Shown: positions 9,018 to 18,112, counted from the stretch's first letter. The stretch: DNA of 64,000 nucleotides from Bradyrhizobium sp. CIAT3101 (GCF_029714945.1 NZ_CP121634.1:2005001-2069000), one strand, 5' to 3'. Notes: generated by a model from the letters alone, not told the origin. Translations and numbers: made by a program.

Positions 9018-9995
9018 CTACTGCTTCTCGATCCCGGCATCCCGAATCAGCCGCTCCCACAGCACCAGCTGCTCGTTCACGAACGTGCCGAGCTGTTCCG
9101 GCGTGCCGGAGAACGCGTCCATGCCGAGCGTGGCGAGCTGGGCCTTGATCTCCGGCTTCTCGACGATCTTGCGGATCTCGGCGTTGAGCCGCGTCACGAT
9201 CTCCTTCGGCATGCCGGCCGGGCCGAAATAACCCTGCCATGACGAGATGTCGAAATCAGGCACGCCGGCCTCCTGCATCGAGGGAAGACTGGGGATCAGC
9301 GGCGTGCGGTCCTTGGTGGTGACGGCGAGCGCGCGCAGCGCGTTGCCCTGGACATGCGGCAGGCCGGTCAGGATGTCGACGAACATCATCGAGACGCGGC
9401 CGCCCATGACGTCGTTGAGCGCCGGCGGCGAGCTCTTGTAGGGCACGTGCAAGAGGTCGAGCCCCGCATTGTGCGCGAAGGTCGCGCCCGACACGATCGC
9501 CGAGGACGAGCCCGAGGCGTAGCTCAGCTTGCCCGGATTGGCCTTGCCGTAGGCGACGAGCTCGGCGACGGTCTTGGCCGGCACGTCGGGGTGGATCACC
9601 AGCATGAAGGGCAGATCGCCGGTGCGCGCGATCGGGGTGAAATCCTTCACCGGATCGTAGGTCAGGCTCTTGAGCAGATAGGGATTGGCCGAATGGGTCG
9701 TGTTGGTGGTCACCAGCAGCGTGTAGCCGTCGGGCGCCGCGCGCGCGACATAGGTCGCCGCGATCATGCCGTTGGCGCCCGCCTTGTTCTCGATCACGAT
9801 GCCGACGCCGAGCGCCTGCGACAAATGCTGCGAGATCAGCCGCGTCGTGGTGTCGGTGCCGCTGCCGGCCGCAAACGGCAGCACCAGCGTGATGTTGCGG
9901 CTCGGCCAATTATCGGCCTGCGCGGCGGATGCGGCAGCAAGACACAGCACGGCGGCGCCGACGGTGCGCAAGGCGCGCATGAGCGATGACAGCAT
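9018..9995 (-). CDS. Bug/TctC-type tripartite tricarboxylate transporter substrate-binding protein
   Basis: A 325-residue periplasmic binding protein with a Sec signal (hydrophobic VGAAVLCLAAASAAQA). Family hallmarks are PSRNITLVLPFAAGSGTD near the mature N-terminus, GVGIVIENKAGANG, PDGYTLLV, and HVPYKSSPPALNDVMGGRV. These proteins bind carboxylates or aromatic acids for TctAB permeases. No TctA or TctB gene is nearby, which is usual for the many orphan Bug proteins of this kind of genome. The start at ATG 9995 is chosen because it directly precedes the signal peptide; the upstream extension to 10073 lacks features of a protein. Confidence 0.9.
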   Translation of the reverse strand: MLSSLMRALRTVGAAVLCLAAASAAQADNWPSRNITLVLPFAAGSGTDTTTRLISQHLSQALGVGIVIENKAGANGMIAATYVARAAPDGYTLLVTTNTTHSANPYLLKSLTYDPVKDFTPIARTGDLPFMLVIHPDVPAKTVAELVAYGKANPGKLSYASGSSSAIVSGATFAHNAGLDLLHVPYKSSPPALNDVMGGRVSMMFVDILTGLPHVQGNALRALAVTTKDRTPLIPSLPSMQEAGVPDFDISSWQGYFGPAGMPKEIVTRLNAEIRKIVEKPEIKAQLATLGMDAFSGTPEQLGTFVNEQLVLWERLIRDAGIEKQ

Positions 9996-10091
9996 GTTCG
10001 GACGTTCCCTCTTTTTCGTTGGCGGGGAACCTAGCCGGTCCACATCAAAACCGGAAGACGGTAGCGAGCGCACCGCGTCCGCTCCGCGGAA

Positions 10092-11027
10092 TTACTTCAC
10101 GGCCGAGCCCTGGCGCGAGGCGATCACGACGCCGGCGAGCACCAGCGCGTAGCCGATCAGGTGAAACGGCTGGAGCTTTTCGCCGAGCAGCAGGATCGCC
10201 ATCGCCGAGCCGAACACGGGCACCAGATGAAAGAACGGCGCGGCACGGTTCGGCCCGATCAGCGCGACGCCGCGGTTGAAGAACAGATAGGCGAGCGTCG
10301 AAGGGAAGATCAGGATGTAGCCGAGCGTCAGCAGCGTCACCGTGTCGAATTGCATGACATTGCCGCTCCACGTCTCCCAGATCGCCGTCGGCAGCAGCAT
10401 GAAGGCGCCACAGCAGGTGGTGAAAGACAGGAACGACAGCTGATGAACTTTCGGCCGGCGCGGGATGAAGGCGGAGTAGATGCCGAACGCCACCAGCGAG
10501 GAGGCGAACATGATGTCGCCCCTGTTGAACGAGATGCTGGCCAGCGCCGCGAGATCGCCACGCAGGATGATGACCAGCACGCCGACCAGCGAGATCGCGA
10601 TGCCGGCGAGCTGACCGCCGGTCAGCCGCACGCCGAACAGCACCAGCGACCACAGCGCCACGAACAGGGGACCTGCCGACTGGATCAGCAGCGCGTTCAG
10701 CGCTTCGGTATATTGCAGGGCCCAGTAGGAGATCGCGTTGTTGAAGGCGAAGCCGACCAGCGACAGGAACAGCATCAGCGGCAGGCTTTTGCGCAAGGCC
10801 GGCCAGTCGCGCTTCAGATGCGGCCATGAGAACGGCAGCAGGATCAGGAACACGCCGAACCAGCGGATCGTCGTCACCGTCAGCGGCGGCACATGCGCGC
10901 CGACATGGCGCGCGAGCACGATGTTGCCGGCCCAGAACAGCGAGCTCAGGCTGAGCAGCAGATAGGGCTGGTTGTTGAGCCAGCTGACCGGGTGAGAGGC
11001 AGGTGGCGCGGGCGATGCGATCGTCAT
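10092..11027 (-). CDS. EamA/DMT-family transporter (copy 1)
   Basis: A 311-residue inner-membrane protein with about ten hydrophobic segments, made of two EamA repeats. Features include SLFWAGNIVLARHV in the first span and LAYLFFNRGVALIGPNRAAP near the start of the last helices. DMT exporters move small metabolites out of the cell; the substrate is unknown. ATG 11027 is taken as start; an in-frame GTG at 11036 is possible. It is clearly paralogous to the transporter at 11519-12451 (shared NQPYLLLS, FWAGN, FNRGV.LIG.NRAAPFFH and VPVFGS motifs), with a DUF1330 gene between them on the opposite strand. Confidence 0.9.
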   Translation of the reverse strand: MTIASPAPPASHPVSWLNNQPYLLLSLSSLFWAGNIVLARHVGAHVPPLTVTTIRWFGVFLILLPFSWPHLKRDWPALRKSLPLMLFLSLVGFAFNNAISYWALQYTEALNALLIQSAGPLFVALWSLVLFGVRLTGGQLAGIAISLVGVLVIILRGDLAALASISFNRGDIMFASSLVAFGIYSAFIPRRPKVHQLSFLSFTTCCGAFMLLPTAIWETWSGNVMQFDTVTLLTLGYILIFPSTLAYLFFNRGVALIGPNRAAPFFHLVPVFGSAMAILLLGEKLQPFHLIGYALVLAGVVIASRQGSAVK

Positions 11028-11093
11028 TGGCGTCACATACGACCTTGCGCCGGATCGCCGTCGTGAGACAAGTCACGCCGCCGCAATGCTACA

Positions 11094-11522
11094 ATGCAGG
11101 CGAGCCCTGAGGAGGTGCCATTGGCGGTCAATATGTTGAACATTGTGGGCCTGGAGCAGCTCGACCGGCATGCGCCGGTGGTGATGCTGAACCTGATGCG
11201 TTTCCACGCGCGCTCGCGCGACGGTGACGGCTCCGGCTGGGATGCGTATCTGCGCTACAGCGCGATCACCGTGCCCATGATCAGGGCGCGCGGCGGCACG
11301 CTGCTGTGGACCGGCGAGACCAGGACGATCGCGCTCGGCCCGCACGCCGGCAACAATTGGGATTTCGTCGCGCTGGTGTTCTATCCGTCGGTCACCGCGT
11401 TCCTCGACATGATGACGTCGGAAGCCTACGAGCGCGATGCCGATCCGCACCGCGTCAACGGCTGCGCCGAACACGTCATCATCGCGACCAGCGAGGCGTA
11501 CAGCAAGTTCAGGACGAATTAA
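11094..11522 (+). CDS. DUF1330-like small protein
   Basis: A 142-residue cytoplasmic protein with the dimeric alpha-beta barrel look of DUF1330: PVVMLNLMRFH, YLRYSAITVPMIRARGG, and WDFVALVFYPSVTAFLDMM followed by EAYERDADPHR. Members resemble EthD or antibiotic-biosynthesis monooxygenase folds, but their role is unknown. It lies between two paralogous EamA transporters transcribed from the other strand, and its 3' end overlaps the second transporter's 3' end by 4 nt. The start is ATG 11094; ATG 11133 (MLNIVG) is an alternative. Confidence 0.82.
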   Translation: MQASPEEVPLAVNMLNIVGLEQLDRHAPVVMLNLMRFHARSRDGDGSGWDAYLRYSAITVPMIRARGGTLLWTGETRTIALGPHAGNNWDFVALVFYPSVTAFLDMMTSEAYERDADPHRVNGCAEHVIIATSEAYSKFRTN

Positions 11523-12451
11523 CTCGTCTGCTTCCTTGACGCGACGAACACGCCCGACAGCACCAGGGCAAAACCGATGAAGTGGAAGGCCTGCGGGTGC
11601 TCGCCCAGGAAGGCCATCGCCATGATCGAGCCGAACACCGGCACGACGTGGAAGAACGGTGCGGCGCGGTTGGCGCCGATCAGGCGGACGCCGCGGTTGA
11701 AACAGAGATAGGCAAGCGTCGAGGGAAACACCGAGACGTAGAACAGCGTCAGCAGGTTCGGCCCGTCGAGCTTCATGACGGGGCGCGCCGACAATTCCCA
11801 GATCTCCAGCGGGATGAGGCAGGCCGCACCGGCACCGAAGGTGAAGGCGAGGAACGACAGGCCGTGGATCGGAGGCCGCTTCAGCGTCAGCACCGAATAG
11901 AGCGCGAAGATGATCAGCGCGACGATGAAGATCAGGTCGCCCTTGTTGAAGGCGATGTTCGACAGCGTGGTGATATCGCCATGCAGCAGGATGATCAGCA
12001 CGCCGCACATCGAAAGAGCCACGCCGAAGGCCTGCGCAAGGGTGAGGCGGATGCCGAGGATGACCAGCGACCACAGCGCCACGACCAGCGGCGCGGCCGA
12101 CTGCAGCAGCAGGGTGTTGAGCGCCTGGGTATGCTCCAGCGCCCAATATTGCAGGGTGTTGAAGGCGCCGATGCCGGTGATCGACAGCACGATCATCAGG
12201 CCGAGTTTGTCGCGGATCGCGGGCCAGTCCTGGGCGAGATGCTTCCAGGCGAACGGCAGCACCAGCAGGAAGGCGAAGGTCCAGCGCAGGAAGGACAGCG
12301 TCACCGGCGGGATATGGCCGGCGGCGAGCCGCCCCACGACCGCATTGCCGGCCCAGCACAGCGCGGTGATGCTGAGCAGGAGATAAGGCTGGTTGGCGAT
12401 CCAGTTGTGGCCGGATGTGTCGGCGCTCGTGGTCTGGCCGGTGGCGGACAT
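11519..12451 (-). CDS. EamA/DMT-family transporter (copy 2)
   Basis: A 310-residue membrane protein with about ten spans in two EamA repeats. Matching segments with copy 1 include NQPYLLLS, LCWAGNAVVGR, NRGVRLIGANRAAPFFHVVPVFGSIMAMAFLGE. ATG 12451 (MSATGQTT) is chosen as start; an upstream frame to 12520 covers a strong GC-rich hairpin and is rejected. The substrate is unknown. The close similarity and position suggest a local duplication with later divergence. Confidence 0.9.
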   Translation of the reverse strand: MSATGQTTSADTSGHNWIANQPYLLLSITALCWAGNAVVGRLAAGHIPPVTLSFLRWTFAFLLVLPFAWKHLAQDWPAIRDKLGLMIVLSITGIGAFNTLQYWALEHTQALNTLLLQSAAPLVVALWSLVILGIRLTLAQAFGVALSMCGVLIILLHGDITTLSNIAFNKGDLIFIVALIIFALYSVLTLKRPPIHGLSFLAFTFGAGAACLIPLEIWELSARPVMKLDGPNLLTLFYVSVFPSTLAYLCFNRGVRLIGANRAAPFFHVVPVFGSIMAMAFLGEHPQAFHFIGFALVLSGVFVASRKQTS

Positions 12452-12823
12452 TGTGATTGTTATGGCCCCGCGGTGGACTGCACCAAGGCCGCCGGCCCGG
12501 CTCTGTCCGGGCCGGCTCATAGCCCGGCACCGTTCAAAGACACGGAAATCGCGGCTGCATCAACGGGGGCGGGCGCATCGCGACCATGCAGCGGCCGACG
12601 CTGTGCCTAGCGCTTTGGTCGAGGTCGGCCCATGGTCTGGGAACATGTCCGGATTTTCCGGGGATATCAAAGGCTTGGATCGGGCGTTGGGTCCTCAAAA
12701 AGCCCCGTTCTTGCTTGCTTAGAGAGGCTGCTTCCTTTATCCGGTTGGCTGCCCCGCATACGAACGGCTCCAGGCCGGGAATTGGGCTGGGCGCATCTAA
12801 ATTCTTCGAAGGATTACCCGCGA
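12452..12823. other. Intergenic region between EamA copy 2 and purA
   Basis: A 372-bp divergent region. It holds the perfect 10-bp inverted repeat at 12491-12516, listed separately. No further gene is seen. The rest must contain the purA promoter, but I could not pick one confidently. Confidence 0.6.
12491..12516. promoter_or_regulatory. Strong GC-rich hairpin in the divergent EamA/purA region
   Basis: A perfect 10-bp inverted repeat, GCCGGCCCGG and CCGGGCCGGC, with a 6-nt loop CTCTGT. It is 40 bp upstream of the EamA start on the minus strand and lacks a T-run on either side, so a leader structure or operator is as likely as a terminator. Confidence 0.45.
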
Positions 12824-14116
12824 ATGGCCAATGTTGTCGTCGTCGGCGCCCAGTGGGGCGACGAAGGAAAGGGCAAGATCGTCGACTGGTTGTCGGAGCA
12901 GGCGGACATCGTCGCGCGCTTCCAGGGCGGGCATAATGCCGGCCATACGCTGGTCATCAACGGCGAGACCTACAAGCTCGCGCTGTTGCCTTCGGGCGTG
13001 CTGCGCCCGTCGAAACTGGCGGTGATCGGCAACGGCGTCGTGTTCGATCCGCAGGCCTTCCTCGACGAGGTGACCAAGCTGCGCGGCCAGGGCGTCGCGG
13101 TTGGCCCCGAGAATCTGCGCGTCGCGGAGAGCGTGACCCTGATCCTGCCGCTGCACCGCGAGCTCGATGCGCTTCGCGAATCGTCCAATTCCGCGACCGC
13201 GATCGGCACCACCCGCCGCGGCATCGGTCCGGCCTATGAGGACAAGGTCGGCCGCCGCGCGATCCGCCTGATGGACCTCGCCGACCTCGACACGCTCCCG
13301 CACAAGATCGACCGGCTGCTGGCGCACCACAACGCGCTGCGTCGCGGCCTCAATTTGCCGGAGTTCGACGGCAACGAGATCCTGAAGGAGCTGAGCGCGC
13401 TGGCGCCGCAGCTGCTGCCCTATGCGGAGACCGTGTGGCGCCTGCTCGATGCCGAGCGGCGTGCCGGCAAGCGCATCCTGTTCGAGGGCGCGCAAGGCGC
13501 GCTGCTCGACGTCGACCATGGCACCTATCCCTACGTCACCTCGTCCAACACCGTGGCGGCGCAGGCCGCGACCGGAACGGGCATCGGTCCGAGCGGGGTC
13601 GGCTACGTGCTCGGCATCTGCAAGGCCTACACGACCCGCGTCGGTCAGGGGCCGTTCCCGACCGAGCTGCTGAACGAGATCGGCGAGGAGATCGGCCGTC
13701 GCGGCCGCGAGTTCGGGGTCAATACCGGGCGCAAGCGCCGCTGTGGCTGGTTCGACGCCGTGCTGGTCCGCCAGACGGTCCGCACCTGTGGCATCAACGG
13801 ACTGGCACTCACAAAACTCGACATTCTCGACGGCTTCGATTCGATCGAGGTCTGCGTCGGCTACAAGCTCGACGGCAAGGAGATCGATTATTTCCCGGCC
13901 GGCGAGGGGGCGCAGGCCCGGGTCGAGCCGATCTGGGAGACCATCGAGGGCTGGAAGGAGCCGACCGCCGGCGCGCGGTCCTGGGCCGACCTGCCGGCCC
14001 AGGCCATCAAATATGTCCGCCGGATCGAGGAATTGGTCGGGTGCCCGGTGGCCCTGCTTTCCACCAGCCCCGAACGCGAAGATACTATCCTGGTGCAAAA
14101 TCCGTTTGAGGCTTAA
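12824..14116 (+). CDS. purA: Adenylosuccinate synthetase
   Basis: A 430-residue enzyme that joins IMP and aspartate using GTP to make adenylosuccinate, the first committed step to AMP. All family marks are present: the P-loop [12 protein letters not shown] near residues 10-21, [10 protein letters not shown] near 36-45, [17 protein letters not shown], and [17 protein letters not shown]. Length is that of bacterial PurA. The start is ATG 12824, matching the conserved [13 protein letters not shown]-terminus; the open frame extends upstream without support. The enzyme is cytoplasmic. The next gene follows after 37 bp and may be co-transcribed. Confidence 0.98.
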   Translation: MANVVVVGAQWGDEGKGKIVDWLSEQADIVARFQGGHNAGHTLVINGETYKLALLPSGVLRPSKLAVIGNGVVFDPQAFLDEVTKLRGQGVAVGPENLRVAESVTLILPLHRELDALRESSNSATAIGTTRRGIGPAYEDKVGRRAIRLMDLADLDTLPHKIDRLLAHHNALRRGLNLPEFDGNEILKELSALAPQLLPYAETVWRLLDAERRAGKRILFEGAQGALLDVDHGTYPYVTSSNTVAAQAATGTGIGPSGVGYVLGICKAYTTRVGQGPFPTELLNEIGEEIGRRGREFGVNTGRKRRCGWFDAVLVRQTVRTCGINGLALTKLDILDGFDSIEVCVGYKLDGKEIDYFPAGEGAQARVEPIWETIEGWKEPTAGARSWADLPAQAIKYVRRIEELVGCPVALLSTSPEREDTILVQNPFEA

Positions 14117-14153
14117 CGATCTCTTACCGGGACGCGGGTATAGTTGAGTAGAA

Positions 14154-15749
14154 ATGGCTGATTACTATCCGCTGATCGCCCGCGCTATTGCCGCCCTGGA
14201 CCCCAACGCTCCCGGCGAAAGCCGGCGCGCGCTCTATGAACGGGCGCGCACGGCCCTGATCGCGCAGCTGCGCAGCGTGCAGCCGCCGCTCTCCGAATCC
14301 GAGATCACCCGCGAGCGGCTGTCGCTGGAAGAGGCCGTCCGCAAGGTCGAATCGGAAGCCGCCCAGCGGGCCCGCGAGGCCTCGCGCCCCGGTGGCGGCC
14401 CCCGCAGCGGGGGCGGCAGCGGCGATGCGTTCCGCCGGGCCAGTGCGCGTGCGGCCGACAACACTCCGCAAGCATCTCCTCAGCCGGCCGGACCGCCACG
14501 GGCCCGTCCCGCCGCACCGCCGCCGCGCAACGATCGCCCGCCGCTTGGCGGCGATGACCAGAACGACGCGCCGCGTCCGCCCCGTGCCCCTCGTTTCGAT
14601 GCGCCGCCGCGCCAGCCCGGCCCGCCGGAGCCGCCGGCCGGACGCTCACCTCCGCGCCGCCCGCAGGACAGCGGACCGCCGCCGCCATTGCCGCCGGCGC
14701 CGGGCGTGCGCGGCTTCCGCGACATCACGGCCGACGTCAATGATCTCGGCGGTGCCGCCGCGCAGGCCAATCGCGCCGCGCGCCGCACCTACGCCAACGT
14801 GCCGTCGCCCTCGCCGGAATTCGACCGGCTCGAGCCGAGCCTGGAAAACCGCGCCGCCGAACCCGACGCACCCTATTCCTATGACGAGTCGATCGAGGAG
14901 GCTGAGCGCTACGCGCCGCAGCCGCCGTCGCCGCGTCCGCGCATTGCGCCCGACCGCGGCGCCAAGAAGCCCAAGCGCAGCGGCTCGGTCTTCCCGTTCA
15001 AGAGCGCGATCGCCATCGGCATCGTGCTGATCCTGGTCGGCGCCGGCATCCTCTGGGGCAAGCAGCTGGTGCAGACCGCGACCAATCTGTTCAAGCCTTC
15101 GCCCACCCAGGTGGTGGAGGCGCCGAAGGATGCCTCGCAGCCGCAGAGCAAGCCGAAGATTCCGGATCGCGTCGGCCAGCCCTCGGCCAGCGACCAGCCG
15201 GCCGCGCCGGTGGCGCAGAAGGTCGTGCTCTATGACGAGGATCCGTCCGACCCGAAGGGCAAGCAATATGTCGGTTCGGTGGTGTGGCGGCTCGAGCCGA
15301 TCAAGGCGTCGGGTAACCAGAAGGCCGACATCGCCGTGCGTGCCGACATCGAGATCCCCGACCGCAAGTTCAAGATGACGATGTCGTTCCGCCGCAATAC
15401 CGACTCGTCGCTGCCGGCGAGCCACACGGCCGAGCTGACCTTCATCCTGCCGCCGGACTTTCCGGGCGGCAGCGTTTCCAACGTGCCGGGCATCCTGATG
15501 AAGTCGAATGAGCAGGCGCGCGGCACGCCGCTCGCGGGTCTCGCCGTCAAGGTCACCGACGGCTTCTTCCTGGTCGGTCTCTCCAATGTCGACGCCGACC
15601 GCGCCCGCAACGTCCAGCTCCTGAAGGAGCGCTCGTGGTTCGACGTGCCGCTGGTCTATGCCAACCAGCGCCGTGCCATCATCGCCATCGAGAAGGGCGC
15701 CCCCGGCGAACGCGCCTTCAACGACGCCTTCGCGCAGTGGGGCGACTAG
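14154..15749 (+). CDS. Proline-rich, single-span membrane protein downstream of purA
   Basis: A 531-residue protein of unknown function. Residues 1-65 are predicted helical and charged. Residues 75-180 are strongly proline and arginine rich and likely disordered. A single transmembrane helix (SAIAIGIVLILVGAGILW) lies near residues 283-300. The remaining 230 residues form a globular domain expected in the periplasm, with segments VVLYDEDPSDPKGKQYVGSV, RADIEIPDRKFKMTMSFRRN and VKVTDGFFLVGLSNVD. I recall it as conserved beside purA in Bradyrhizobium relatives but know no name. It is 37 bp after purA. Confidence 0.85.
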   Translation: MADYYPLIARAIAALDPNAPGESRRALYERARTALIAQLRSVQPPLSESEITRERLSLEEAVRKVESEAAQRAREASRPGGGPRSGGGSGDAFRRASARAADNTPQASPQPAGPPRARPAAPPPRNDRPPLGGDDQNDAPRPPRAPRFDAPPRQPGPPEPPAGRSPPRRPQDSGPPPPLPPAPGVRGFRDITADVNDLGGAAAQANRAARRTYANVPSPSPEFDRLEPSLENRAAEPDAPYSYDESIEEAERYAPQPPSPRPRIAPDRGAKKPKRSGSVFPFKSAIAIGIVLILVGAGILWGKQLVQTATNLFKPSPTQVVEAPKDASQPQSKPKIPDRVGQPSASDQPAAPVAQKVVLYDEDPSDPKGKQYVGSVVWRLEPIKASGNQKADIAVRADIEIPDRKFKMTMSFRRNTDSSLPASHTAELTFILPPDFPGGSVSNVPGILMKSNEQARGTPLAGLAVKVTDGFFLVGLSNVDADRARNVQLLKERSWFDVPLVYANQRRAIIAIEKGAPGERAFNDAFAQWGD

Positions 15750-15758
15750 GCCTGTGCA

Positions 15759-15908
15759 CCTCTCCCCAGCGGGGAGAGGTCGGATTGCTTTGGCGCGCAA
15801 TTGCGCGCCTGAGCAATCCGGGTGAGGGGCCGCAACGTTCCGTGAGACCGTAACCCCTCACCAGGATCGCATCTGCGACGCTCCGACCTCTCCCTACGGG
15901 AGAGGTGA
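15759..15908. repeat. Intergenic repeat with CTCTCCCC/GGGGAGAG hairpins
   Basis: It begins with the palindrome CCTCTCCCCAGCGGGGAGAG and ends with CTCTCCCTACGGGAGAGGTG, with GGTGAGGGGC and CCCCTCACC in between. It belongs to the same family as 17944-18112 and 58464-58537. The first hairpin could also terminate the purA transcript. Confidence 0.8.
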
Positions 15909-15958
15909 ACCGAACCCTCCAACTGGCAGCGCGGTCAATCGAAGATTTGCCAAGCCGC

Positions 15959-16231
15959 TTACTGCGCGGCCGCTTCCCGCTTGCGGGATGCTGCTGCGGC
16001 CGCTTCGCGATCCATCACGGCGCGGCAGCCGGGGCTGACCTGCGCCTTCTTCTGCACCATGCAGGCCCTGATGCGCGGGATGTCTGGGATTTCACTGGAG
16101 CACAGCCGCATCGCATCGCCCGAGCACATCTGCTGCGCTTCGGACGAGAAGGCGAGGGCGGGTGATGTCTGGAGGGTGAAGGCCGTGACGGCGAAGGCGA
16201 ATAGCGAAGCGATGGTTTGGTAGCGTGTCAT
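15959..16231 (-). CDS. Small exported cysteine-rich protein (copy 1)
   Basis: A 90-residue protein with a Sec signal peptide (LFAFAVTAFTLQTSPALA, cleavage near residue 27). The mature part has four cysteines in the pattern CSGDAMRLCSSE...RACMVQ...GCRAVM, which resembles the Golgi-apparatus-protein-1 cysteine-rich repeat fold. ATG 16231 immediately precedes the signal, so it is preferred over the longer frame to 16306. The C-terminus is alanine and arginine rich. A paralogue is encoded at 16486-16731 in the same orientation. The role is unknown; a periplasmic or secreted structural role is inferred. Confidence 0.8.
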   Translation of the reverse strand: MTRYQTIASLFAFAVTAFTLQTSPALAFSSEAQQMCSGDAMRLCSSEIPDIPRIRACMVQKKAQVSPGCRAVMDREAAAAASRKREAAAQ

Positions 16232-16485
16232 GAAGAATGCGTCCCCGAGTTCCGCGGTTTGAACCACTTGGTTTTGGGGCGCCGCACGCGGCTTGATCTG
16301 CCGCATGTCTCAGCCTTCACGCCGGGAGCTCAATCCCGCATGTGGTCGCTCGATCTCTTGATGTTCGAATCGAAAAGTGCTGCGCCGCCCGATTCGAGTA
16401 TGCGCGATTGTTACGAAGCTGCAATGGGCGGCGCGAAGGAATTCGCAAATGTTGCGAGACCGTCACGCAAAATGCGGATGCGATC

Positions 16486-16731
16486 TCACATGCCGTGACT
16501 CTCGAACACCTTGCTGCACGACTTCGACAGCTTGGCGCGGTTGGCCTGCAGGCAGCCCTGTACCGCACCGTCGTTGCCGAGGTCCTTGCGGCACAGCCGC
16601 GAGGCGTCGCGCGAGCAGGCCTTCTGCTCTTGCGGCGTGCCCATATGGCCTTGTGCAAAGGCGGGCGCGTTCGACAGGCCGCCGGCGGCCGCAAGCGTGA
16701 TCGTCGCCAGCAAGAACAGTTTACGAGACAT
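16486..16731 (-). CDS. Small exported cysteine-rich protein (copy 2)
   Basis: An 81-residue protein with a signal peptide (LFLLATITLAAAGGLSNAPAFA, cleavage near residue 27). Its four cysteines match copy 1 in spacing: ACSRDASRLCRKD...QGCLQANRAKLSKSCSKVF. ATG 16731 is chosen as start. It lies 254 bp upstream of copy 1, so the pair probably arose by tandem duplication. The two mature domains share the CxxDAxRLC core but differ elsewhere. Function unknown. Confidence 0.8.
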   Translation of the reverse strand: MSRKLFLLATITLAAAGGLSNAPAFAQGHMGTPQEQKACSRDASRLCRKDLGNDGAVQGCLQANRAKLSKSCSKVFESHGM

Positions 16732-16876
16732 TGGCGGCTCCAGATCTGACAGGTGAATTTCAAGTCCTGTCTGAACCCGCGGCCTTGCCACTTGTTCCCC
16801 CCAAACCGCCCGCAGTCCTGCTATCCAAGGTTCCCGCCGCGCTGCTATAAATGCCTCTGCGTATGAGGAGTTCTTG

Positions 16877-17302
16877 ATGAAACGCTATCTGGTGTTTGCG
16901 CTGGTCGGTCCGTTCGTGGGCGGCTTCCTGCTGCTGCTGACGACGACCTACCAGTCCGGCTACTGGACCCAGACCAGTCTCGGCGAGGTCGGCAAGCTGT
17001 TCGTCGTGTTCTTCAAGACGCTGCAATACAGCTATCTGTTCGGCTTCCTGCCGTCGCTGATGATCGGCGCGGTCGATGACATCCTGATCCATGTCAGGCG
17101 GATCGGCCCGGTGCTGCGGATGCTGCTGGTCGGCCTGTTCGCCTTCATCCTGGCGGCGATCACCTATGGTTCGCGCGGGTCGGATTCGGGCACGGTGCAG
17201 TTCGTCCTGTACGGCCTGGTCGGTTTCGTGCCGGCGGTGCTGTCATCCTGGTTCGTGCATCACTATATCGAGGAGCCGCAACCGGCGGCGGCGGCGAGCT
17301 GA
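16877..17302 (+). CDS. Small four-span membrane protein of unknown function
   Basis: A 141-residue protein with about four hydrophobic segments: FALVGPFVGGFLLLL, YSYLFGFLPSLMIGAV, MLLVGLFAFILAAITYG and FVLYGLVGFVPAVLSSWFV. It has no recognised enzymatic motif. The ATG at 16877 has GAGGAG 9 nt upstream; an in-frame TTG at 16874 is less likely. It is 57 bp upstream of the DUF4112 gene, so the two may form a small operon of inner-membrane proteins. Confidence 0.8.
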   Translation: MKRYLVFALVGPFVGGFLLLLTTTYQSGYWTQTSLGEVGKLFVVFFKTLQYSYLFGFLPSLMIGAVDDILIHVRRIGPVLRMLLVGLFAFILAAITYGSRGSDSGTVQFVLYGLVGFVPAVLSSWFVHHYIEEPQPAAAAS

Positions 17303-17358
17303 GCGCGCGACCTTCGGTCGCGGCGCAGCAACCTCTGCAGCGCTCGTGCGTTCCTCCA

Positions 17359-17922
17359 ATGGCCATGACCATGCCCGACGATGACATTCTCACGCCACGC
17401 AGGTCCCGCTCGGGGACGCAGTCGCGCGCCGGTTTTTCGGACCGTGAGGCGCACGGGCCGATCATCGATCAGGACGGCCGTGAGATCCGCCCCGAAAGCC
17501 TGGAGCAGGGGTTTCAGGAGTTTCGCTTCGAATTCGGCAAAGAAGGTCAGTTCGCTGGCAACCCGTTCGGCAATCTGACGCGCGAGCAGCGCATCGCGCG
17601 GCTCGAGGCGCTCGCAAAGCTGCTCGATGTCGCCTTCATCCTGCCGGGCACCAAGATCCGCTACGGCATCGACGGGCTGATCGGCCTGATCCCCGTTGTC
17701 GGCGACATCATCACCACCGCGATCTCGCTGTGGCTGGTGCGCGAGGCCCGCGCCCTGGGGGCGCCCTGGTACATCACCGCGCGGATGCTCGGCAATGTCG
17801 CGGTCGACGGCGTGGTCGGCATCGTGCCGTTCGTGGGCGACGCCTTCGACGTCATGTTCCGCGCCAACATGCGCAACGTGCGCCTGTTGCGCCGCTGGCT
17901 CGACAAGCAGCCGCGGATTTAG
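17359..17922 (+). CDS. DUF4112 domain membrane protein
   Basis: A 187-residue protein with the DUF4112 core at residues 80-180: LAKLLDVAFILPGTKIRYGI, then GLIGLIPVVGDIITTAIS and the second repeat GVVGIVPFVGDAFDVMFRAN. The repeated PxVGDxxD motif is diagnostic of the family. The N-terminal 75 residues are hydrophilic. The family is membrane-associated and uncharacterised. Three closely spaced ATG codons (17359, 17365, 17371) are possible starts; the first is given. Confidence 0.88.
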   Translation: MAMTMPDDDILTPRRSRSGTQSRAGFSDREAHGPIIDQDGREIRPESLEQGFQEFRFEFGKEGQFAGNPFGNLTREQRIARLEALAKLLDVAFILPGTKIRYGIDGLIGLIPVVGDIITTAISLWLVREARALGAPWYITARMLGNVAVDGVVGIVPFVGDAFDVMFRANMRNVRLLRRWLDKQPRI

Positions 17923-17943
17923 CAGCGAGTGCGGTGCTTCTTC

Positions 17944-18112
17944 GCCTCGCCCCGCTTGCGGGGAGAGGCCGACGCGCTCCGGGCGATGCGGAGCATCGTC
18001 CCGCGCGCGGCGGGTGAGGGGGACTCTCCGCGAGTCCAATTCTCACTGCCTATGCGGAAAGAGCCCCTCACCCCAACCCTCTCCCCGTAAGAACGGGGCG
18101 AGGGAGAAGACG
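17944..18112. repeat. Intergenic repeat (GGGGAGAGG / CTCTCCCC family)
   Basis: It starts CTCGCCCCGCTTGCGGGGAG, contains GGGTGAGGGGGACTCTCCGC, and closes with CCCCTCACCCCAACCCTCTC. It belongs with the elements at 15759-15908 and 58464-58537. It lies between two converging genes. Confidence 0.8.

Noticed and set aside
12797..14098. A 433-codon minus-strand frame opposite purA.
   Set aside because: purA is certain, and the antisense product has repetitive Asp/Arg/Ala composition without motifs.
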